Shown here piece after piece: positions 55,977 to 64,000 of a stretch of 64,000 nt of DNA (the first letter of the stretch is position 1; each line of letters begins with the position of its first letter). The position numbers were made by a program, and so were the translations under genes. Under the pieces are notes generated by a model that searched no databases, had not been told where the DNA came from, and saw nothing but the letters and a program-made list of their open reading frames with translations. This DNA comes from Brevundimonas naejangsanensis. GTDB taxonomy: Bacteria; Pseudomonadota; Alphaproteobacteria; Caulobacterales; Caulobacteraceae. The stretch spans positions 2,153,501-2,217,500 of the forward strand of contig NZ_CP015614.1 of NCBI RefSeq assembly GCF_000635915.2, written 5' to 3'.

Positions 55977-55990
55977 GGACACGGGTGTCC
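55977..55990. promoter_or_regulatory. Candidate TetR operator upstream of the efflux operon
   Basis: A 14-bp palindrome, GGACAC, GG, GTGTCC, lies 12 bp before the regulator's ATG and over the expected -10 region on the minus strand. Confidence 0.6.
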
Positions 55991-56102
55991 GGTTGTTCAA
56001 GGGCTGTCTTGCCTTGAATGCGCAAGTCGCGCGCAAGCTGCGCCGCGAACGCCTTTGCGACGGAACATTTGGATATTGTCTGGAAGCCGGCTCAGGGGCC
56101 GG

Positions 56103-56187
56103 TGGTGCCGGTGGTCGGACTCGAACCGACACTCCTTGCGGAACCGGATTTTGAGTCCGGCGCGTCTACCAATTCCACCACACCGGC
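56103..56187 (-). tRNA. tRNA-Leu (CAA)
   Basis: Minus-strand cloverleaf: acceptor GCCGGTG pairs with CACCGGC, anticodon loop CTCAAAA in the stem CCGGA/TCCGG gives anticodon CAA, a long variable arm follows, T-loop TTCGAGT, encoded CCA at 56103-56105. Length 85 nt, as expected for class II tRNA-Leu. Confidence 0.96.
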
Positions 56188-56276
56188 ACGGCCTGGCTCA
56201 AGGCGGCGCAATCTAGCGACGGCTGAGGTCGCGTCAATCGATGAAGCGCAGCCGTCGCCAGTTTTTATCGGGTTGC

Positions 56277-57284
56277 TCAGGCCGGCTCGACCGTCTGCTC
56301 GATGGCGCCGAAGACGGTGCGGTTCTTGTCGTCCAGCATTTCAATGCGGACGGTGTCGCCGTGCTTGAGGAAGGGCGTCTTGGCGGCGCCGGTCTGGATG
56401 GTCTCGACGGTGCGGATCTCGGCGATGCAGCTGTAGCCCAGACCGCCTTCGGACACCGGCTTGCCGGGGCCGCCGTCGGCGTCCTTGTTCGACACCGTGC
56501 CCGAGCCGATGACGGTTCCGGCGCCCAGAGCGCGGGTCTTGGCCAGGTGGGCGATCAGGGTGCCGAAGTCGAAGGTCATGTCGACGCCCGCGTCGGCGCG
56601 GCCGAAGTCCTGGCCGTTGACCTGGACCAGCAGGGCGCCGGACAGCTTGCCGTCCTTCCAGCGGTCGCCCAGCGCATCCGGCGTGACGAAGACCGGCGAC
56701 AGGGCGCTGGCCGGCTTGGACTGGACGAAGCCGAAGCCCTTGGCCAGTTCGCCGGGGATCAGGTTGCGCAAGCTGACGTCGTTGACCAGGCCCACCAGGC
56801 GGATCGAGGCCAGGGCCTCTTCGCGCGTGGCGCCCAGGGCTACGTCGCCGGTCACGACCACGATCTCGGCCTCCAGGTCGCAGCCCCAGGCCTCGTCCTT
56901 CAGCGGGATGGCGTCGCGCGGCGACAGGAAGCCGTCGGAGCCGCCCTGATACATCAGCGGATCGGTCCAGAAGCTCTCAGGCATCTCGGCGCCGCGGGCT
57001 TTGCGCACCAGTTCCACGTGGTTCACATAGGCCGAGCCGTCGGCCCACTGATAGGCGCGCGGGAGGGGGGCGGCGGCCTCGTGCTCGCGGAAACGGCCGC
57101 GCGGCACGGCTTCATGCTCCAGGCTTTCGGCCAGGGCGCGCAGCAGCGGCTCGCACCGCTCCCAGTCGTCCAGCGCCGCCTGCAGGGTCGGCGCGATCAG
57201 GAAGGCGTCCGTGAACCAGTTCAGGTCATTCGAGACGACGACGAGGCGGCCGTCACGGCCGTGCTTGAGCGAGGCGAGTTTCAT
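56277..57284 (-). CDS. Fumarylacetoacetate hydrolase family protein
   Basis: The product has 335 residues. The FAH-type metal site is seen in CDLEAEIVVVTGDVALGA and GLVNDVSLRNLIPGE, and KGFGFVQSKPASALSPVFVT and GTLIAHLAKTRALGAGTVIGSG follow. This branch (fumarylacetoacetase-like) commonly completes homogentisate breakdown to fumarate and acetoacetate. HppD lies 2.3 kb further on the same strand and hmgA is at 17.6 kb, supporting a tyrosine catabolism role. Confidence 0.88.
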   Translation of the reverse strand: MKLASLKHGRDGRLVVVSNDLNWFTDAFLIAPTLQAALDDWERCEPLLRALAESLEHEAVPRGRFREHEAAAPLPRAYQWADGSAYVNHVELVRKARGAEMPESFWTDPLMYQGGSDGFLSPRDAIPLKDEAWGCDLEAEIVVVTGDVALGATREEALASIRLVGLVNDVSLRNLIPGELAKGFGFVQSKPASALSPVFVTPDALGDRWKDGKLSGALLVQVNGQDFGRADAGVDMTFDFGTLIAHLAKTRALGAGTVIGSGTVSNKDADGGPGKPVSEGGLGYSCIAEIRTVETIQTGAAKTPFLKHGDTVRIEMLDDKNRTVFGAIEQTVEPA

Positions 57285-57343
57285 GAGCTGAAGCTAATCC
57301 GAAGCAGGGGCGGAGGGAAGTCTGCGCGAGGGCGGCAGGCGCG

Positions 57344-57643
57344 TCAGACGGTCTGGACGCCCGGCGGGCTGATGACGGCGCGCGCTTCGGCGCCGGTGCG
57401 CTTGGCCGGGTCGCGCACCTCGACCTCGATGATGATGGCGCCGACGGGGTCATGCGCCCACAGATAGCGACGCTCGACCTCGACCTCGCGGCCGGACGGG
57501 GCCATCCCCTCATAGGTGTCGCCCCAGGGGGTGATCGCCTTCATCTCGACCCAGCGCAGGGCGCAGGCGGCGTCCAGCTCCTCTATGGCCATTTCCGACA
57601 GTTCGTCGGCGTGGGGTTCGGGCGTTTCAGGGCTTACAGCCAT
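57344..57643 (-). CDS. Conserved hypothetical small acidic protein
   Basis: The product has 99 residues, acidic at the N-terminus (EPHADELSEMAIEELDAA), then ALRWVEMKAITPWGDTYEGM and beta-strand-like VEVERRYLWAHD and IIIEVEVRD. No family is recognised. Its start overlaps the end of the methyltransferase gene by 10 bp, so it is probably the last gene of the asparaginase-methyltransferase unit. Confidence 0.7.
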   Translation of the reverse strand: MAVSPETPEPHADELSEMAIEELDAACALRWVEMKAITPWGDTYEGMAPSGREVEVERRYLWAHDPVGAIIIEVEVRDPAKRTGAEARAVISPPGVQTV

Positions 57644-58119
57644 CGACGGACCTTCTGGCGATAGGCCTCGTACTCGGGGCCGAAACGGGCGGACAGATAG
57701 CGCTCCTCGCGGGCGATGACGAAGCGGTCGACCACGATCAGGCAGGGGATCAGCAGGCCCAGGGCGATCGGACTGTCCATGGCGACCGCCAGCCCCAGAT
57801 AGGTGATGGCGAACCCCAGATAGATCGGGTTGCGGCTAAAACGGTAGAGGCCGCCGGTGGCCAGCACCGTCGTCGGCTTCCACGGCTCGGGCGGGGTGCC
57901 GAGGCGGCGGAAATAGCCCGCCGCCGCCCCGTCCAGCAGCAGGCCGCCCAAGATCAATACGAGGGCGAGGCCGCGCCGAACCTCTGTCGCCAGACCGAGC
58001 GACGGCTCGCCCAGCCACTGGCCCACCCCCCAGCCGCCGAGCAGGAAGGCGAAATAGATGGCGGGCGGCGGCACGACGACGCCCGAATGATCGCCCCTGC
58101 CCGGCTTCGTGGGCGTCAA
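57634..58119 (-). CDS. Isoprenylcysteine carboxyl methyltransferase (ICMT)/PEMT-like membrane protein
   Basis: The product has 161 residues with about four hydrophobic segments. The conserved cofactor region is LYRFSRNPIYLGFAITYLGLA and the C-terminal REERYLSARFGPEYEAYRQ, both typical of the PEMT/ICMT family of S-adenosylmethionine methyltransferases. The start is TTG at 58119, overlapping the TGA of the asparaginase gene (TTGA); a downstream GTG (GVVVPPP) is an alternative. The bacterial substrate is unknown. Confidence 0.82.
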   Translation of the reverse strand: MTPTKPGRGDHSGVVVPPPAIYFAFLLGGWGVGQWLGEPSLGLATEVRRGLALVLILGGLLLDGAAAGYFRRLGTPPEPWKPTTVLATGGLYRFSRNPIYLGFAITYLGLAVAMDSPIALGLLIPCLIVVDRFVIAREERYLSARFGPEYEAYRQKVRRWL

Positions 58120-59201
58120 CGCGCGGCTTCTTCGTCGCCGTAGATGGCGACGCGCGCGGGCGAGGTCGAGGACACCGCGCCGCGATACATGCCCGAGGTG
58201 TTCATCGAGAAGGCGTGGACGCCGTCCTTGCCCATGACGATGACGCCGCCGTCGCCGCCGATCGAGCCGACCTCGGCGATCTCGGCGTCGGCCGCCTGTT
58301 GCACGGAGGCGCCCGTGGCGGTGCGCGCACAGATGTCGCGGGCCACGGTGGCGCGGATGAAGTATTCGCCCGAGCCCGTCGCCGAGACGGCGCAGCCGTC
58401 GGCGTTGGAGGCGTAGGTCCCGGCGCCGATGACCGGCACGTCGCCGACCCGGCCCCAGCGCTTGGCCGTCATGCCGCCGGTCGAGGTGGCGGCGGCCAGG
58501 CGGCCCTGGCTGTCCCTCGCCACGGCGCCGACCGTGCCGAACTTGCGCTCGTCCAGCGGGGCTTCATGCAGGTTGAAGGCCAGGGGCGCGGCCGGGCCTA
58601 GGCGGGCCGGTTCGGCCGGCGCGCCTTCCGGGCGCGGCGGCAGGGGCTGGCCGGCGTCGCGCAGGGCCTTCAGCAGGGCCTGCCAGCGGCTTTCGGTGAA
58701 GAAGAAGCCGGGGCCGACCTCTTCCAGACCCGCCGAGCGGGCGAAGGTCTCGGCGCCCTCGCCGATCAGCATGACGTGGGGCGACTTCTCCATCACCGCG
58801 CGGGCGGCGGCGATGGGGTGGCGCGTGCGGGTCAGGCCCGCGACGGACCCGGCGTTCAGGTCCGTGCCGTCCATGACGGCGGCGTCCAGTTCGTTCTTGC
58901 CCGCCGAGGTGAAGACGGCGCCGCGCCCGGCGTTGAACAGGGGATTGTCCTCCATCACCTCGACGGCGGCCTGAACCGCGTCCAGCGAGGAGCCGCCGCG
59001 CGCCAGCACGGCCGAGCCCGCGTCCAGCGCCGCCTGCAGTCCGGCGCGATAGGCCGCGTCGCGCTCAGGGCTCAGCTGGGCGCGCTCGATCACGCCCGCG
59101 CCGCCGTGGATGGCCAGCGACCAGGTCGGCGCCTCCTGAGCGAGGGCCGGCGCGGCCAGAACGGCGGCGGCCGCAGCAGCGGCGAAGGCGATGGACTTCA
59201 T
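58116..59201 (-). CDS. Isoaspartyl peptidase / L-asparaginase (Ntn hydrolase, plant-type)
   Basis: The product has 361 residues from ATG 59201 with signal peptide MKSIAFAAAAAAAVLAAPALA. It is a self-cleaving N-terminal nucleophile hydrolase. The alpha chain has LAIHGGAGVI and NPLFNAGRGAVFT; the beta chain begins at the nucleophile Thr (about residue 223) in KFGTVGAVARD, and TSTGGMTAKRWGRVGDVPV and GAGTYA complete the site. It cleaves isoaspartyl dipeptides or asparagine in the periplasm. Confidence 0.93.
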   Translation of the reverse strand: MKSIAFAAAAAAAVLAAPALAQEAPTWSLAIHGGAGVIERAQLSPERDAAYRAGLQAALDAGSAVLARGGSSLDAVQAAVEVMEDNPLFNAGRGAVFTSAGKNELDAAVMDGTDLNAGSVAGLTRTRHPIAAARAVMEKSPHVMLIGEGAETFARSAGLEEVGPGFFFTESRWQALLKALRDAGQPLPPRPEGAPAEPARLGPAAPLAFNLHEAPLDERKFGTVGAVARDSQGRLAAATSTGGMTAKRWGRVGDVPVIGAGTYASNADGCAVSATGSGEYFIRATVARDICARTATGASVQQAADAEIAEVGSIGGDGGVIVMGKDGVHAFSMNTSGMYRGAVSSTSPARVAIYGDEEAAR

Positions 59202-59220
59202 TTCAGGCTCCCCAGTGTGT

Positions 59221-59347
59221 TTCTCCTCCCCATTGCATGTGGAGGTGGATCGGACGCGTAGCGGACGACATGGAGGGGCTGCTTGGTTCCGCTGAAGAGA
59301 CCCCTCCACCGCTTCGCGGTCCCCCTCCCCATTCCATGGGGAGGAGA
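59221..59347. repeat. Family B palindromic repeat, solo copy (59.2 kb)
   Basis: Left half with GGAGGTGGATCGGACGCG, right half with CCCTCCACCGCTTCGCGGTC and CCCCATTCCATGGGGAGG. Same element as at 45763-45888 and as the arms around the DUF559 gene at 4.3-4.7 kb. Confidence 0.85.
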
Positions 59348-59353
59348 GCAAGG

Positions 59354-59539
59354 CTAGCGTTTCTGATGCAGGCGTCGCCAGACGCGATAGGCCAGGATCG
59401 GAGCGAAGCCGCAGACGAGGGCGGCGATCAGGACCATCCAGAACCCGCCGCCCAGCCAGTATTCGCCCGCGAGCGCCCCGGCGCCGGCCGCCAGAAGCGG
59501 GCCGAGCCAGGGCAGCCAGTGCGGCGGCCGGAACCGCAT
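59354..59539 (-). CDS. Small two-helix membrane protein downstream of hppD
   Basis: The product has 61 residues with two hydrophobic segments (WLPWLGPLLAAGAGALAG and WMVLIAALVCGFAPILAY) and a basic tail. Its ATG (59539) directly follows the hppD stop, suggesting co-transcription. No family is recognised. Confidence 0.6.
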   Translation of the reverse strand: MRFRPPHWLPWLGPLLAAGAGALAGEYWLGGGFWMVLIAALVCGFAPILAYRVWRRLHQKR

Positions 59540-60625
59540 TCAGGCGTCGACCTTGATGACGCCGCGACGGATCTGGTCCAGCTCGATCGAATCGAACAGG
59601 GCCTGGAAGTTGCCGTTGCCGAAGCCTTCATTGCCCTTGCGCTGGATGATCTCGAAGAAGATCGGGCCGAAGGTGTCCTGGGTAAAGATCTGCAACAGCA
59701 GGCCTTCCTCGTCCGAACCGTCGATCAGGATGCGGTTCTTGCGCATCCGCTCCACGTCCTCGCCGTGGCCCGGCAGGCGTTTGTCGATCAGCTCGAAATA
59801 GGTCTCGATGGTGTCTTGGAACTCGACGCCGCGCGCGCGCATGGCCTCGACCGTCTCGAAGATGTTCTCGGTCGTCAGGGCGATGTGCTGGATGCCTTCG
59901 CCGTTGTAGCGACGGATGAATTCCTCGATCTGGGAGTTCTCGTCCTGGCTCTCGTTCAGCGGGATGCGGATGGCGCGGTCGGGCGCGATCATGGCCTGGG
60001 AGAACAGGCCGGTCGCCTTGCCCTTGATGTCGAAATACTTCTGCTCCTCGAAGTTGAACACCGAGTTGTAGAAGCCCGACCAGGTGCGCATCTCGCCACG
60101 ACGGACGTTGTGGGTCAGGTGGTCCAGGATCTCCAGACCGACGCTGTTCTTGCGCTCGGCCTCTTCCCAGCCCTCGATCTCGTCCCAGGCGTCATAGAGG
60201 GAGCCGGCCTCGCCATACTGGTCGATGACGTAGAGCAGGCTGCCGCCGATGCCCTGCAGCACATAGGGGTAGTCGTGCGCCAGCGCCCCGCCGTGCACGC
60301 CCTCGGCGGCGCGGGCGCCGCGCGCCAGCGCGCCCTCGTAGGCCGCCTTGGCGTCGGCGACGCGGAAGGCCATGCCGTTGGCCGAGGGGCCGTGATCCTT
60401 GGCGAAGTCCGCCGCCTGTCCGGCGGGGGTGCGATGGACCAGCATGGTGATGTCGCCCTGCTTCAGGCGCACCACGTCGTTGGCCGGGTTCACATGGGTC
60501 GGGGTGAAGCCCATCAGCTCCAGACGCGAAATCATCGCCTCGGGCTCGGGGCCGGTGAATTCGACGAACTCGAAGCCGTCGACGCCGAGGGGGTTTTCCT
60601 GGTCGAGTTTGGCGGCGTCCTGCAT
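59540..60625 (-). CDS. hppD: 4-hydroxyphenylpyruvate dioxygenase
   Basis: HppD converts 4-hydroxyphenylpyruvate to homogentisate, the substrate of HmgA. The product has 361 residues of the vicinal-oxygen-chelate fold. The start is preceded by GAGAGAGGAG. Fe(II) ligand regions are GGALAHDYPYV (His), GIQHIALTTENI (His) and the C-terminal GPIFFEIIQRKGNEGFGNGN (Glu). Together with hmgA and the FAH-family gene it supplies most of tyrosine catabolism. Confidence 0.95.
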   Translation of the reverse strand: MQDAAKLDQENPLGVDGFEFVEFTGPEPEAMISRLELMGFTPTHVNPANDVVRLKQGDITMLVHRTPAGQAADFAKDHGPSANGMAFRVADAKAAYEGALARGARAAEGVHGGALAHDYPYVLQGIGGSLLYVIDQYGEAGSLYDAWDEIEGWEEAERKNSVGLEILDHLTHNVRRGEMRTWSGFYNSVFNFEEQKYFDIKGKATGLFSQAMIAPDRAIRIPLNESQDENSQIEEFIRRYNGEGIQHIALTTENIFETVEAMRARGVEFQDTIETYFELIDKRLPGHGEDVERMRKNRILIDGSDEEGLLLQIFTQDTFGPIFFEIIQRKGNEGFGNGNFQALFDSIELDQIRRGVIKVDA

Positions 60626-60850
60626 GACGCGTCTCCTCTCTCTTATGGTTTGGCGCGGCCGGGACCGTGATGGCGCGGCCGCTGATTGGGGCGGAACCTA
60701 CTGGCGGGGCGGCATGGGGCGCAAGGCGGGTTTCAGCGGAAAGGGCGCACGTTCCGGTGTCGCAGCCGCGCCCTGACCTCTCGCCCGCATCGGCGCAGCC
60801 TGCTATCGGGCGGGATGACAAGAGGCGGGGGCCTCGATCAGGACGCCTGA

Positions 60851-61432
60851 ATGCTGCGCAAGCTCTACGACTGGGTCTTCTCTCTGGCCCGCCATCGTCA
60901 CGCCACCCGGTCGCTGGCCGTCGTCTCCTTCGCCGAGAGCTCCTTCTTCCCGATTCCGCCGGACGTGATGCTGGCGCCGATGGTGCTGGCCAAGCCCGAG
61001 CGCGGCTATTTCTATGCGGCGGTCTGCACCATCGCCTCGGTGCTGGGCGGCCTTTTGGGTTACGCCATCGGCTATTTTCTGGAGCCGGTCGGCCTGCAGA
61101 TGCTGGCCTGGCTGGGCAAGGCCGACACCTTCGAGACCTCCAAGGCCCTGTTCCAGCAGCACGGCGCCTGGGTCATCCTGATCAAGGGGCTGACGCCCAT
61201 CCCCTTCAAGCTGATCACCATCGCCTCGGGCATTTTCCAGTTCAATCTGGCGCTGTTCATCGCCCTGTGCGTCGTGACGCGCGGCGCCCGCTTCTTCCTG
61301 GTGGCCTTCGTGCTCAAGCGCTGGGGGCCGCCGATGCTGGCGATCGTGGAAAAGCGGCTGGCCCTGTTCACCGTGCTGTTCCTGGTGCTGCTGATCGGCG
61401 CCTTCTTTATGGTCAAGCTTATCGGACACTGA
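60851..61432 (+). CDS. yqaA: YqaA/VTT-domain (DedA-like) membrane protein
   Basis: The product has 193 residues and about five hydrophobic segments. Family features are SFAESSFFPIPPDVMLAPMV and KGLTPIPFKLITIASGIFQF, followed by TRGARFFLVAFVLKRWG. VTT/DedA proteins are membrane proteins; some are implicated in lipid or undecaprenyl phosphate transport. It lies just before dsbB and coq7, all on the plus strand. Confidence 0.88.
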   Translation: MLRKLYDWVFSLARHRHATRSLAVVSFAESSFFPIPPDVMLAPMVLAKPERGYFYAAVCTIASVLGGLLGYAIGYFLEPVGLQMLAWLGKADTFETSKALFQQHGAWVILIKGLTPIPFKLITIASGIFQFNLALFIALCVVTRGARFFLVAFVLKRWGPPMLAIVEKRLALFTVLFLVLLIGAFFMVKLIGH

Positions 61433-61487
61433 TCGACGCCGCCCCCGGCACGGTTTATGAGAGGCGCCCGGTTCCTGTGAGGCGCAG

Positions 61488-62027
61488 ATGAGCGCGATCT
61501 ACAAATTGCTGACCCGCTGGTGGACGGCCTTCGCCCTGGCCGCCGCCCTGGCCATGCTGGGCGCCGCCCATGCGTTCGAGCGGTTCGGCGGACTGCCGCC
61601 GTGCAGCCTGTGCCTGAAGCAGCGCGAGGTCTATTGGGCCGCCGTCGCCATCGCCGGGGCCGCCACCTTCTGGGCCCTGTTCAGCCGGGCCAGCCGGGGC
61701 ACGCCGCGCATCGCCTCCTTCCTGCTGGCCGTCGTCTTCCTGACGGGAGCGATCACGGCGGGTTATCACGCCGGGGGCGAGCTGAAGTGGTGGAGCCTGC
61801 CCGCGACCTGCATGGCCGCGCCTTCGACCTCGATCGACCTGTCGGCGCTGACAGCGCTGATCGACGGGACGGGCGGCGGGACGGCCTTCGTTTCCTGCGG
61901 CGACGCGCCGTGGAGTTTTGCGGGCCTGTCGATGGCGGGCTGGAACTTTGTCATCTCCCTGGCGCTGGCTATCATCAGCCTGCTGGCGGCGAAACGTCCC
62001 AAGGACGCGCGCGCGCCCAAGAGCTAA
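61488..62027 (+). CDS. dsbB: Disulfide bond formation protein B
   Basis: DsbB reoxidises periplasmic DsbA and hands the electrons to ubiquinone. The product has 179 residues and four transmembrane segments. The first redox pair is CSLCLKQREVYW. The second pair is in TCMAAPSTSID and FVSCGDAPW on the second periplasmic loop. It is next to coq7, which makes ubiquinone; a functional link is only suggested. Confidence 0.92.
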   Translation: MSAIYKLLTRWWTAFALAAALAMLGAAHAFERFGGLPPCSLCLKQREVYWAAVAIAGAATFWALFSRASRGTPRIASFLLAVVFLTGAITAGYHAGGELKWWSLPATCMAAPSTSIDLSALTALIDGTGGGTAFVSCGDAPWSFAGLSMAGWNFVISLALAIISLLAAKRPKDARAPKS

Positions 62028-62038
62028 GAAGGGGCGTC

Positions 62039-62629
62039 ATGACCCAATCCGCTGAAGACATCGCCGCCGCCCGCCGCATTCCCCTGCCGCGCCCCGGCGT
62101 CGGTCAGGACAAGGCGCGCCTGGCCGAAATCCTGCGCGTCGATCATGCGGGCGAGTTCGCCGCGGTCCACATCTACCGCGCCCAGCGCGCCGTGCTGGAA
62201 GGCCGCAAGGGCAAGGACGCCATCGCCGCCGACCTGACCGAGATGGAAGGGCACGAGGCCGTCCACCTGGCCCGCTTCGAGGCGCTGCTGACCGAAAACC
62301 GGGTGCGCCCGACGGCCATGATCCCGCTGTGGAAGCTGGCGGCCACGGCGCTGGGCGCCGGCACCGCCCTGATTTCGGAGAAGGCCGCCCACGCCTGCAC
62401 CGAGGCGGTCGAGAGCGTCATCGAGAAACACTACGCCGACCAGATCGAGGAGGTCCGCGAGCGCGACCCCGAACTGGCCGCCGAACTGACCAAGTTCCGC
62501 GAAGAGGAACTGGCCCACCACGACCACGCCATCGAGCACGGCAGCCGCGAAGCGCCCGCCTATCGCCTGCTCAGCAGCGTCATCAAGGTCGGCTGCAAGG
62601 CCGCCATCAAGATCAGCGAACGCATCTAG
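62039..62629 (+). CDS. coq7: Demethoxyubiquinone hydroxylase (COQ7 family)
   Basis: Coq7 performs a late hydroxylation in ubiquinone synthesis using a di-iron centre. The product has 196 residues from ATG 62039. Ligand motifs are VDHAGEFAAVHIYRAQ (Glu), MEGHEAVHL (E and H), EKHYADQIEEV and EEELAHHDHAIEHG (E and H). It follows dsbB by 11 bp. A family A repeat lies after its stop. Confidence 0.93.
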   Translation: MTQSAEDIAAARRIPLPRPGVGQDKARLAEILRVDHAGEFAAVHIYRAQRAVLEGRKGKDAIAADLTEMEGHEAVHLARFEALLTENRVRPTAMIPLWKLAATALGAGTALISEKAAHACTEAVESVIEKHYADQIEEVRERDPELAAELTKFREEELAHHDHAIEHGSREAPAYRLLSSVIKVGCKAAIKISERI

Positions 62630-62631
62630 AG

Positions 62632-62802
62632 CCCTTCTCCCCTTGAGGGAGAAGGTGGCTCGCGCAGCGAGACGGATGAGGGGTGTCGACGCGACATTCA
62701 GCAAGGATGCGGCGACGGCGTGATCAAACCTTTAGGCCGCCGCGATGACACCCCTCATCCGAGCGCCTTGCGGCGCCCACCTTCTCCCCCAAGGGGAGAA
62801 GG
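62632..62802. repeat. Family A palindromic repeat, copy 6 (convergent gap)
   Basis: Longer middle part than the his-operon copies but the same arms (CTTCTCCCC, GGGGAGAAGG), GGATGAGGGG and inverse. It fills the gap between coq7 and the convergent FKBP gene. Confidence 0.88.
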
Positions 62803-62810
62803 AAGACGCT

Positions 62811-63353
62811 TTACCCCATCGCCTGGCCGACGCCTCGGCCGCCGCCGGGCACGGGGGCCACGTCCAGCAGCTTGAGGCGGAACACCAGCACGGCGTTGCC
62901 GGGGATCATCGGCGGGCCGCCCATCTCGCCGTAGCCCAGCTCGGGCGGCAGGAAGAGGATCCACTCGTCGCCCGGTTTCATCATCTGCAGGGCCTCGGTC
63001 CAGCCGGGCACCACGCCTTCGGGCGAGAAGACCGCCGGGGCGCCGCGCTTGAACGAGCTGTCGAACACCGTGCCGTCCGTCAGCGTGCCCTCATAGTCGA
63101 CCTTGACCAGGTCGTTGCGGTCGGGACTGACGCCGCCCGCCGGACCGGAGGCCACGACCTTGTACTGCAGGCCGGACGGCAGGGTCTTCACCCCCTCTTC
63201 GGAGGCGTTCTGCTTCATGAAGGCGGCGGATTCGGCGGCGTTCTTGGCCAGGTCCTCGGGCGCGGCGGCCGGGCGGCCGCAGGCGGCCAGAGCCAAAAGG
63301 GCGGTCGCGGCGAGGGCGGCGACGGCGGGGCGTTTAGCCCATGCGAAGTTCAT
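62811..63353 (-). CDS. FKBP-type peptidyl-prolyl isomerase, lipoprotein
   Basis: The product has 180 residues. Signal peptide ending LALAAC (lipobox) gives a lipid-anchored protein. The FKBP domain (about residues 75-170) has VKVDYEGTLTDGTVFDSSF, GVVPGWTEALQMM and LPPELGYGEMG. It should assist protein folding in the periplasm. The start overlaps the end of the threonine ammonia-lyase gene by 20 bp, so they are likely co-transcribed. Confidence 0.93.
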   Translation of the reverse strand: MNFAWAKRPAVAALAATALLALAACGRPAAAPEDLAKNAAESAAFMKQNASEEGVKTLPSGLQYKVVASGPAGGVSPDRNDLVKVDYEGTLTDGTVFDSSFKRGAPAVFSPEGVVPGWTEALQMMKPGDEWILFLPPELGYGEMGGPPMIPGNAVLVFRLKLLDVAPVPGGGRGVGQAMG

Positions 63354-64000
63354 AACCCTGGTCCTTCAAGGCGGCGCCGATTTCCTCGGCATGACGGGCG
63401 TCGCGGGTCTCGACCATGATGTCGAACTCGGCGCCCTTGGCGGGCACGTCCAGCGCCAGCCGGTTGTGCACGACGTCGATGATGTTGCCGCCCAGACCGC
63501 CGATCACGGCGGCCATGGCCGACAGCATGCCGGGGCGGTCGTCGCCCAGGATGCGATAGACGATCAGGCGTTTCTCGCGGACCATTTCGCGGTTCAGCAC
63601 CACGGCCAGCATGCGCGCGTCGATATTGCCGCCGGTCAGTTCGACGCCGATCTTCATGCCCTTGAAGCGCTCGGGATTGGCCAGGATGGCGGCCAGGCCG
63701 CCCGCCCCGGCGCCCTCGGCCACCGTCTTCTCCAGCGTCGCCAGCAGGGCCACGCCCTTTTCGAAATCCGCCTCCTCGCAGACGAAGACCTCGTCGATCA
63801 GGCTGTCGGCCAGGGCGAAGGGGATTTCGCCCACGGCCTTGATGGCGATGCCCTCGGCGATGGTCTGGCCGCTGCATTTGGCGGGCTCGCCGCGACGCCG
63901 CGCGGTGAAGGACGGATACCGGGCCGCCTCGACGCCGAAGATCTTGATGTCCGGCCTGATGGCCTTGGCCGCGATGGCGCTGCCGGCGATCAGACCGCCG
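63334..64000 (-). CDS. Threonine ammonia-lyase (threonine dehydratase), C-terminal part, cut by window edge
   Basis: The enzyme deaminates threonine to 2-oxobutyrate using PLP. About 222 C-terminal residues are visible. GGLIAGSAIAAKAI is the glycine loop of the PLP-binding site, and IFGVEAARYP, EGAGAGGLAAIL and GGNIDARMLAVVL complete the fold. A C-terminal ACT domain (LGDDRPGMLSAMAAVIGGLG) follows, typical of the biodegradative/short biosynthetic type. The N-terminus is outside the window. Confidence 0.9.
   Translation of the reverse strand, partial: GGLIAGSAIAAKAIRPDIKIFGVEAARYPSFTARRRGEPAKCSGQTIAEGIAIKAVGEIPFALADSLIDEVFVCEEADFEKGVALLATLEKTVAEGAGAGGLAAILANPERFKGMKIGVELTGGNIDARMLAVVLNREMVREKRLIVYRILGDDRPGMLSAMAAVIGGLGGNIIDVVHNRLALDVPAKGAEFDIMVETRDARHAEEIGAALKDQGYELRMG

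Overview
The window is high-GC, densely coded chromosome from an alphaproteobacterium, most likely Caulobacteraceae and probably Brevundimonas. The evidence is a CpdR-type single-domain response regulator beside an N-formylglutamate amidohydrolase, an Entner-Doudoroff operon (zwf-pgl-edd-glk), a CobT-type cobaltochelatase subunit, a queG/GST/CDF/uppP/NDUFA9-like block, several TonB/M16/S10/M1-type envelope proteins, and many GC-rich palindromic intergenic repeats. Genus is an inference.

Layout. 1-4.2 kb: iron uptake (2OG-Fe(II) hydroxylase, TonB-dependent siderophore receptor with a Fur-box-like site, FAD-dependent ferredoxin-type reductase). 4.25-4.7 kb: a DUF559 nuclease-like gene enclosed by an almost perfect inverted repeat. 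4.7-11.9 kb: histidine biosynthesis, led by a TrpR/YerC-like regulator with a palindrome over its own promoter: hisG, hisD, a fusion of a degenerate HisC-like domain with HisB, hisH, hisA, hisF, hisIE. 12.0-17.2 kb: zwf, pgl, edd, glk in the same direction. 17.2-22.5 kb: lipoprotein, hmgA, lepA, S10 peptidase.

22.8-29.8 kb is an accessory island next to tRNA-Val(GAC). It holds a decayed phage lysis cassette (coiled-coil membrane protein, holin-like protein, frameshifted endolysin, overlapping Rz/Rz1 spanins) interrupted by two IPTL-CTERM-type surface protein genes, then poorly characterised small secreted or membrane genes. A degraded tRNA-like sequence at the left end resembles the 3' part of the tRNA-Val gene. 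No integrase is visible.

29.9-49.2 kb is core-like: cpdR, N-formylglutamate amidohydrolase, DUF599, ppa, KDPG-aldolase family (which can complete the Entner-Doudoroff route), kynurenine-formamidase-like hydrolase, an Lrp-type RAM domain, M16 protease, NYN-LOTUS protein, cobT, phytase-like esterase, queG, GST, CDF transporter, uppP, NDUFA9-like protein, amidohydrolase, DUF488. 49.2-56 kb: M1 peptidase, Bcr/CflA exporter, and a TetR-EmrB-EmrA efflux operon. 56-60.6 kb: tRNA-Leu(CAA), a FAH-family hydrolase, isoaspartyl peptidase and hppD; with hmgA these supply most of tyrosine catabolism. 60.8-64 kb: yqaA, dsbB, coq7, a lipoprotein FKBP and the end of threonine ammonia-lyase.

The most unusual signals are the DUF559 gene filling the loop of a REPIN-like palindrome whose solo copies occur elsewhere, the HisC-like pseudo-aminotransferase/HisB fusion, a second repeat family whose end arm supplies the Shine-Dalgarno sequence of four operon genes, and the tandem IPTL-CTERM genes inside the lysis cassette.
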